This document shows, piece by piece, positions 60,531 to 64,000 of a DNA stretch of 64,000 bases. Position numbers and translations under genes: made by a program. The notes beneath the pieces were generated by a model. It was not told the DNA's origin. It saw nothing but the letters and a program-made list of their open reading frames with translations, and did no database searches. The DNA is taken from positions 885,266 to 949,265 of the forward strand of contig NZ_BSTJ01000003.1 of the NCBI RefSeq assembly GCF_030269445.1, read 5' to 3'. Each line of letters opens with the position of its first letter. The stretch's first letter is position 1. Origin of the DNA: Actinoallomurus iriomotensis (lineage in GTDB: Bacteria > Actinomycetota > Actinomycetes > Streptosporangiales > Streptosporangiaceae).

Positions 60531-61355
60531 GTGGACAACGCCGCTCTCGCAGAATTCCTCCGGGCTCGCCGCGCCCTGGTCCGTCCCGAAGACGTGGGCC
60601 TCGACGACGCCGCCGGCGACGCCCGCCGCCGCGTGACGGGGTTGCGGCGCGAGGAACTGGCCCTCCTGGCCGGAGTGAGCGCGGACTACTACGTACGCCT
60701 GGAGCAGGCACGCGGCCACCGCCCCTCGGAGAGCGTCCTGGAGTCGCTGGCCCGGGCGCTGCGACTGGACGAAGAACTGACGATGCACCTGTACGCCCTG
60801 GCCCGCCCGGCACCGACCGCCACGCGCACCCGGGAACGGGTGGCCGACACCGTGCAGGAACTGCTGGACGCCTGGACGACGACACCGGCCACAGTGACCA
60901 GCCGCCGGATGAACGTCGTCGGATCGAACGCTCTGGCGTGTGAGCTGGCCCCCTGCTACGTGCCCGGGACGAACCTGCTGCGCGCGGTGTTCCTGGACCC
61001 CGGGACACGGGAGACACATGTGGACTGGGACGCGGCGGCGTCGGACGCGGTCGCCAACTTCCGGGCCCGGATCGGAACCGAGCGGGACGACCCCGACCTG
61101 ACGGCACTCATCGGCGAACTGTCGCTGCACAGCCAGGAGTTCCGGGAACTGTGGGCCCGCCACGACGTCCGCACCACCACGGCGGGCGCGAAGAGCTTCC
61201 GGCACCCGGAGCTGGGCGTGATCAGCCTCCGCTTCCACGCGATGCCGCTGGAGGACGGCCAGGTGCTCACCGTCCTCCACGCCCGGCCCGGCTCACCGGA
61301 CGAGCAGTCCCTGGCGCTGCTCGCCACGATGACCGCGACCCGATCTTGGCGGTAG
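60531..61355 (+). CDS. XRE-family regulator with MmyB-like ligand domain
   Basis: A 274-residue regulator. The N-terminal HTH (VTGLRREELALLAGVSADYY, then VRLEQARGHRPSESVLESLA) is of the type found in MmyB/actinomycete XRE proteins. Residues ~105-270 form the MmyB ligand-binding PAS-like domain (MNVVGSNALACELAP, LSLHSQEFRELWARHDVR, SFRHPELGVISLRFHAMPLE). Such regulators usually control a divergent oxidoreductase, as here. Its GTG is set by TAGCCT 6 bases upstream. Confidence 0.92.
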   Translation: MDNAALAEFLRARRALVRPEDVGLDDAAGDARRRVTGLRREELALLAGVSADYYVRLEQARGHRPSESVLESLARALRLDEELTMHLYALARPAPTATRTRERVADTVQELLDAWTTTPATVTSRRMNVVGSNALACELAPCYVPGTNLLRAVFLDPGTRETHVDWDAAASDAVANFRARIGTERDDPDLTALIGELSLHSQEFRELWARHDVRTTTAGAKSFRHPELGVISLRFHAMPLEDGQVLTVLHARPGSPDEQSLALLATMTATRSWR

Positions 61356-61391
61356 GGCTGTCCCCGTCGCACCGTGGGCCATGAGCCATCG

Positions 61392-61940
61392 TCATTCTCC
61401 GAGCCAACCGGCGCAGGGCACGACCTCGAATCCCCGGCTGGGAAAGACGGCTTCCATGAAGAAGTCGTGCATCGCCGGATCGCCGTCGGCACAACCGTCA
61501 CGCAACACGGTCACCTGGTAGTCACGGTCTGCCGCGTCGTAGCACGTCGCAGCCACCATTGCGCTGGTCGCGACTCCGGCGATCGCGAGAGTGCCGACGC
61601 CGCGCGCGCGGAGCACGAGGTCAAGGTCTGTGCCGGCGAACGCGCTGGCGCGGCGTTTCATCACGATGACGTCCTCGTCGGCGACCGGCAGATCGATCTC
61701 AGTTCCGGCCGTCCCCTCGTGGAAGGCGTCGCCGGCTTCGTAGAACGTTCTGAGTAGCGCGTTGCCCGGCGGCACGTCGGCCCCGTTGGCCCGGAAGGCG
61801 AAATGCACGAACACGACGAGAACGCCTGCCGCGCGGGCGCGCGGAAGCAGTTCCGTGAGCGGTGGCACGACTTGCCTGGCGAACGGGTAACCGCCCGTGA
61901 TGCCCTGCTGCACGTCGCCGATGATCAGTGCGGTGGTCAC
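61392..61940 (-). CDS. Isochorismatase-family protein lacking the nucleophile Cys
   Basis: A 182-residue isochorismatase-fold protein. The Asp ([14 protein letters not shown]) and Lys ([19 protein letters not shown]) are present, but where most members have a Cys the sequence reads [15 protein letters not shown], so the usual nucleophile is replaced. Members without it include isochorismatase-type hydrolases that do not need a thiol. Substrate unknown. The GTG at 61940 (VTTALIIG) follows GGACGGAAG; an ATG at 61964 would add eight residues. Confidence 0.85.
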   Translation of the reverse strand: MTTALIIGDVQQGITGGYPFARQVVPPLTELLPRARAAGVLVVFVHFAFRANGADVPPGNALLRTFYEAGDAFHEGTAGTEIDLPVADEDVIVMKRRASAFAGTDLDLVLRARGVGTLAIAGVATSAMVAATCYDAADRDYQVTVLRDGCADGDPAMHDFFMEAVFPSRGFEVVPCAGWLGE

Positions 61941-62019
61941 GACCGGCTTCCGTCCAATCTCCATCCGGCGTCCTGGGTCAGCAGGACGATTCCGGCGGCC
62001 GCGCCGCCGAAGCAGCAGA

Positions 62020-62676
62020 TCACTCGGCCCGAGCGACACCCACCGGGCAGGACACCCCGGTCCCACCGACGCCGCAGTAGCCGTTCGGGTTCTTCGCGTC
62101 CGAGAGATACTGCTGGTGGTAGTCCTCGGCGAAGTAGTACTCCCCGGCCGGCTGGATCTCGGTTGTGATGTCGCCGTAGCCCGCGGTCGTCAGGACCTTC
62201 TGGTACGACTCCCTCGACGCGAGGGCCGCGTCGCGCTGGGCGTCCGAGTGGGTCAGGATCAACGAGCGGTACTGCGAGCCGACGTCATTGCCCTGCCGCA
62301 GCCCCTGGGTCGGGTCGTGGCCCTCCCAGAACACCTTCAGCAGCTGCTCGTACGTCACCGCCGACGGGTCGAAGACCACGCGGACGACTTCCGCGTGGCC
62401 CGTCTGGCCCGAGCAGACCTCCTCGTACGTCGGGTTCGGCGTGTAGCCGCCCGCGTAGCCCACCGAGGTCGACACGACGCCCGGTACCTGCCAGAACTTG
62501 CGTTCCACGCCCCAGAAGCAACCCGCGCCGAAGTCGGCGATCTCCGTGCCCGGGGGGTACGGCGGGGCGAGGGGGGCGTCGAGGACGGTGTGGCGCGGCG
62601 CGACGGGCATGGCCTGGTCGCGGCCCGGCAACGCCTGGTCCGGCGTCACCATCGAGGTCTTTCCGAATCCGAACAC
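62020..62676 (-). CDS. msrA: Peptide methionine (S)-sulfoxide reductase
   Basis: A 218-residue MsrA that repairs methionine-S-sulfoxide using thioredoxin or a similar reductant. The catalytic motif [19 protein letters not shown] carries the nucleophile Cys. [34 protein letters not shown] and [20 protein letters not shown] are family-typical, the last with a resolving Cys. The GTG at 62676 ([16 protein letters not shown]) is set by TAGCCT exactly 7 bases upstream, so the transcript is leaderless. No MsrB is adjacent. Confidence 0.95.
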   Translation of the reverse strand: MFGFGKTSMVTPDQALPGRDQAMPVAPRHTVLDAPLAPPYPPGTEIADFGAGCFWGVERKFWQVPGVVSTSVGYAGGYTPNPTYEEVCSGQTGHAEVVRVVFDPSAVTYEQLLKVFWEGHDPTQGLRQGNDVGSQYRSLILTHSDAQRDAALASRESYQKVLTTAGYGDITTEIQPAGEYYFAEDYHQQYLSDAKNPNGYCGVGGTGVSCPVGVARAE

Positions 62677-62683
62677 CCTCCCA

Positions 62684-62689
62684 AGGCTA
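62684..62689 (-). promoter_or_regulatory. -10 box of the leaderless msrA transcript
   Basis: TAGCCT on the minus strand, exactly 7 bases before the GTG at 62676. Confidence 0.65.
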
Positions 62690-62745
62690 TCCGGCCGACA
62701 CCGGCCTCCCAAGACATGACCAATACCAAATATGACTCCTTACGA

Positions 62746-62751
62746 TACGAT
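62746..62751 (+). promoter_or_regulatory. -10 box of the leaderless rarD transcript
   Basis: TACGAT, exactly 7 bases before the GTG at 62759. A second TACGAT precedes it at 62741-62746. Confidence 0.6.
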
Positions 62752-62758
62752 GACGCCC

Positions 62759-63658
62759 GTGTCTGAAATGCGGCGTGGGGTCCTCTACGGAGTCGCGGCC
62801 TACGTTCTCTGGGGCCTGTTCCCGCTCTACTGGCCACTGCTGAAGCCCGCCGGTTCGATCGAGATCCTCGCGCACCGGATGATCTGGTCGCTCGTCGCCG
62901 TCGGCGTCATCCTCGCCGCGCGGCGCCACTGGCGCTGGATCAGGACGCTCAAGGCCGGGCGGCTCGCGATCCTCGCCCTCGCCGCGGTCGTCATCACGGT
63001 CAACTGGGGCACCTACATCTACGCCGTGAACAGCGGGCACACGATCGAGGCCGCGCTCGGCTACTTCATCAACCCGCTCGTCAGCGTCCTTCTCGGCGTC
63101 CTGGTCCTCCGGGAGCGCCTCACCCCCTGGCAGTGGACGGCGGTCGGCATCGGCGCGGCCGCGGTCGTCGTTCTCGCGATCGACTACGGCCGCCCGCCCT
63201 GGATCGCGCTCGTCCTGGCCGGTTCCTTCGGCACGTACGGGCTGCTGAAGAAGTTCGCCGCGACGCCGTCGGCGGAGAGCCTCACGGTCGAGACGGCCGT
63301 CCTCTTCCTGCCCGCCGTGGCCTATGCGGTCTTCCAGCCGCACCCGACGTTCACCGGCCACGGCCCGTGGCACCTGCTCCTCCTCGCCGGCGCCGGCGTC
63401 GTCACCGCGGTGCCGCTGATGCTCTTCAACTCGTCCGCCACGCGCGTGCCGCTCACCGTCATCGGCATGCTGCAGTACCTCGCCCCGATCCTGCAGTTCC
63501 TCATCGGCCTGGTGGTCCAGCACGAGGCGATGCCGGCCAGCCGCTGGATCGGCTTCCTGCTCGTCTGGGTGGCCCTGGTCTTCCTCAGCGCCGACGCCGT
63601 CCGCACCGCGCGGAGGAGCCGCCGGGCCAAGGCCCGGCCCGAACCCGTATCCGTCTAG
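62759..63658 (+). CDS. rarD: RarD-type EamA permease
   Basis: A 299-residue ten-helix membrane protein of the drug/metabolite transporter (EamA) superfamily, RarD subgroup. The start (VSEMRRGVLYGVAAYVLWGL) and FPLYWPLLKPAGSIEILAHR are RarD signatures; NWGTYIYAVNSGHTIEAALG and FINPLVSVLLGVLVLRERLT follow. The substrate is unknown despite the name. The GTG at 62759 is chosen for the -10 box, discounting ATGs at 62732 and 62750. Its TAG stop lies inside the CTAG target site of the adjacent IS element. Confidence 0.93.
   Translation: MSEMRRGVLYGVAAYVLWGLFPLYWPLLKPAGSIEILAHRMIWSLVAVGVILAARRHWRWIRTLKAGRLAILALAAVVITVNWGTYIYAVNSGHTIEAALGYFINPLVSVLLGVLVLRERLTPWQWTAVGIGAAAVVVLAIDYGRPPWIALVLAGSFGTYGLLKKFAATPSAESLTVETAVLFLPAVAYAVFQPHPTFTGHGPWHLLLLAGAGVVTAVPLMLFNSSATRVPLTVIGMLQYLAPILQFLIGLVVQHEAMPASRWIGFLLVWVALVFLSADAVRTARRSRRAKARPEPVSV
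63655..63658. repeat. CTAG target site at the IS701-type end
   Basis: CTAG ends the rarD reading frame and directly precedes the IS end (tagtgctttgttagg from 63659). IS701-family elements duplicate a 4-bp YTAR site. The second copy would be beyond the window. Confidence 0.5.
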
Positions 63659-64000
63659 TAGTGCTTTGTTAGGTGGTTAAGGCGAGGGGCTGTCGGCAGG
63701 TGGGGCAGTGGCCTGTCCAGGTGGCGGAGGACTTTGTAGAGGGTCAGGCCGCCCCGGTCGCTTTTGGGCTGGTCAGCCGCAGGGTCGTGAGGAACAGGTG
63801 GGCGGCGGTCACGAGGGTGACGTGGCGGTTCCAGCCTCTCCAGGAGCGTCCTTCGTAGTGGTCCAGGCCCAGACCGGTTTTGAGTTCGCGGTAGTCGTGT
63901 TCGATGCGCCAGCGGATCTTCCCGAGCCGGACCAGATCGTGCAGTGGGGTGTCGGCGGGCAGGTTCGACAGCCAGTACTTGACCGGCTCGTCCTCCTCCG
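63659..64000 (-). mobile_element. IS701-family insertion sequence, partial (one end)
   Basis: From 63659 to the window edge is the 3' end of an IS element carrying a transposase on the minus strand. The end sequence tagtgctttgttaggtggtt is a likely terminal inverted repeat. The C-terminal codons of the transposase appear frameshifted, so this copy may be inactive. Confidence 0.75.
63744..64000 (-). CDS. IS701-family transposase, C-terminal part (partial)
   Basis: The last 84 codons of a DDE transposase, reading YWLSNLPADTPLHDLVRLGK, then RWRIEHDYRELKTGLGLDHY and EGRSWRGWNRHVTLVTAAHL to a TGA at 63744. The EHDYRELKTGLG segment and the following GRSWRGW are highly characteristic of IS701-type transposases and hold the catalytic Glu. 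Beyond the stop, LTLYKVLRHL continues in a second frame and ATWTGHCPTCRQPLALTT in a third. So about 35 normal C-terminal residues, with a CxxC, have been lost by two indels. The 5' part lies outside the window. Confidence 0.85.
   Translation of the reverse strand, partial: EEDEPVKYWLSNLPADTPLHDLVRLGKIRWRIEHDYRELKTGLGLDHYEGRSWRGWNRHVTLVTAAHLFLTTLRLTSPKATGAA

Overview
The window is chromosomal DNA of a high-GC actinomycete. The signs are very high GC at third codon positions, frequent GTG starts, a WhiB regulator, an F420-type LLM oxidoreductase, Hanks-type kinases with extracytoplasmic sensor domains, a LAL/LuxR regulator, ECF41 and ECF42 sigma factors, and many start codons placed directly at a -10 box. 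The gene mix fits Streptosporangiales/Thermomonosporaceae-like actinomycetes, but genus cannot be fixed from this sequence. I see no rRNA, tRNA, CRISPR array, prophage or large biosynthetic cluster. The only mobile DNA is one end of an IS701-family element at the right edge.

Layout. 0.1-2 kb: a TetR regulator with an unusual thioredoxin-like tail, a deletion-scarred alcohol dehydrogenase remnant and a DUF2795 gene. 2-11 kb: a secreted S53 peptidase, then a run of small stress-type genes (DUF5709, F420 oxidoreductase, WhiB, a His-rich membrane protein, SRPBCC, acidic protein, Fpg/Nei glycosylase operon, DUF1360), several behind GNNT-N15-GGGTAG promoters of the sigma-B type; a Ser/Thr kinase lies among them. 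11-20 kb: Rieske/DUF2231 protein, alditol-oxidase-like flavoenzyme, TetR, ABM monooxygenase, aldo/keto reductase, PiT phosphate transporter and a deacetylase-glycosyltransferase fusion. 20-26 kb: DGPF/YCII protein with its ECF42 sigma factor (start region frameshifted), a complete zinc alcohol dehydrogenase and a kinase/FHA pair. 26-34 kb: HxlR regulator facing a thiolase, a LAL regulator, DinB, and an ArsR-type regulator divergent from an MFS pump across a perfect palindrome. 34-41 kb: envelope genes (S33 peptidase, GT4 and GT-C mannosyltransferase-like proteins, L,D-transpeptidase, secreted Cys protein) and a threonine aldolase. 41-48 kb: DHA2 pump plus hemerythrin, ECF41 sigma factor, small orphans (HflX N-domain, DUF4236, Imm7) and a maleate-isomerase-like protein. 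47-57 kb: DUF916 surface protein, phosphatase, HupE-like protein, cNMP-domain flavoprotein, DUF5134, GH15. 57-64 kb: a divergent DUF2690 pair, zinc alcohol dehydrogenase facing an MmyB-type regulator, an isochorismatase-like protein, MsrA, RarD and the IS701 end.

The most notable points are: the sigma-B-like promoter set; a series of leaderless starts with TANNNT exactly 6-7 bases before the start codon; a membrane-anchored HTH protein sharing its outside domain with a divergent secreted protein; the perfect operator palindrome at 32668-32696; the broken start of the ECF42 gene; and two clear gene-decay scars. No single strong candidate for a wholly new defence or biosynthetic system is evident. 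The DUF2690 pair and the TetR-thioredoxin-like fusion are the best leads for unknown signalling.
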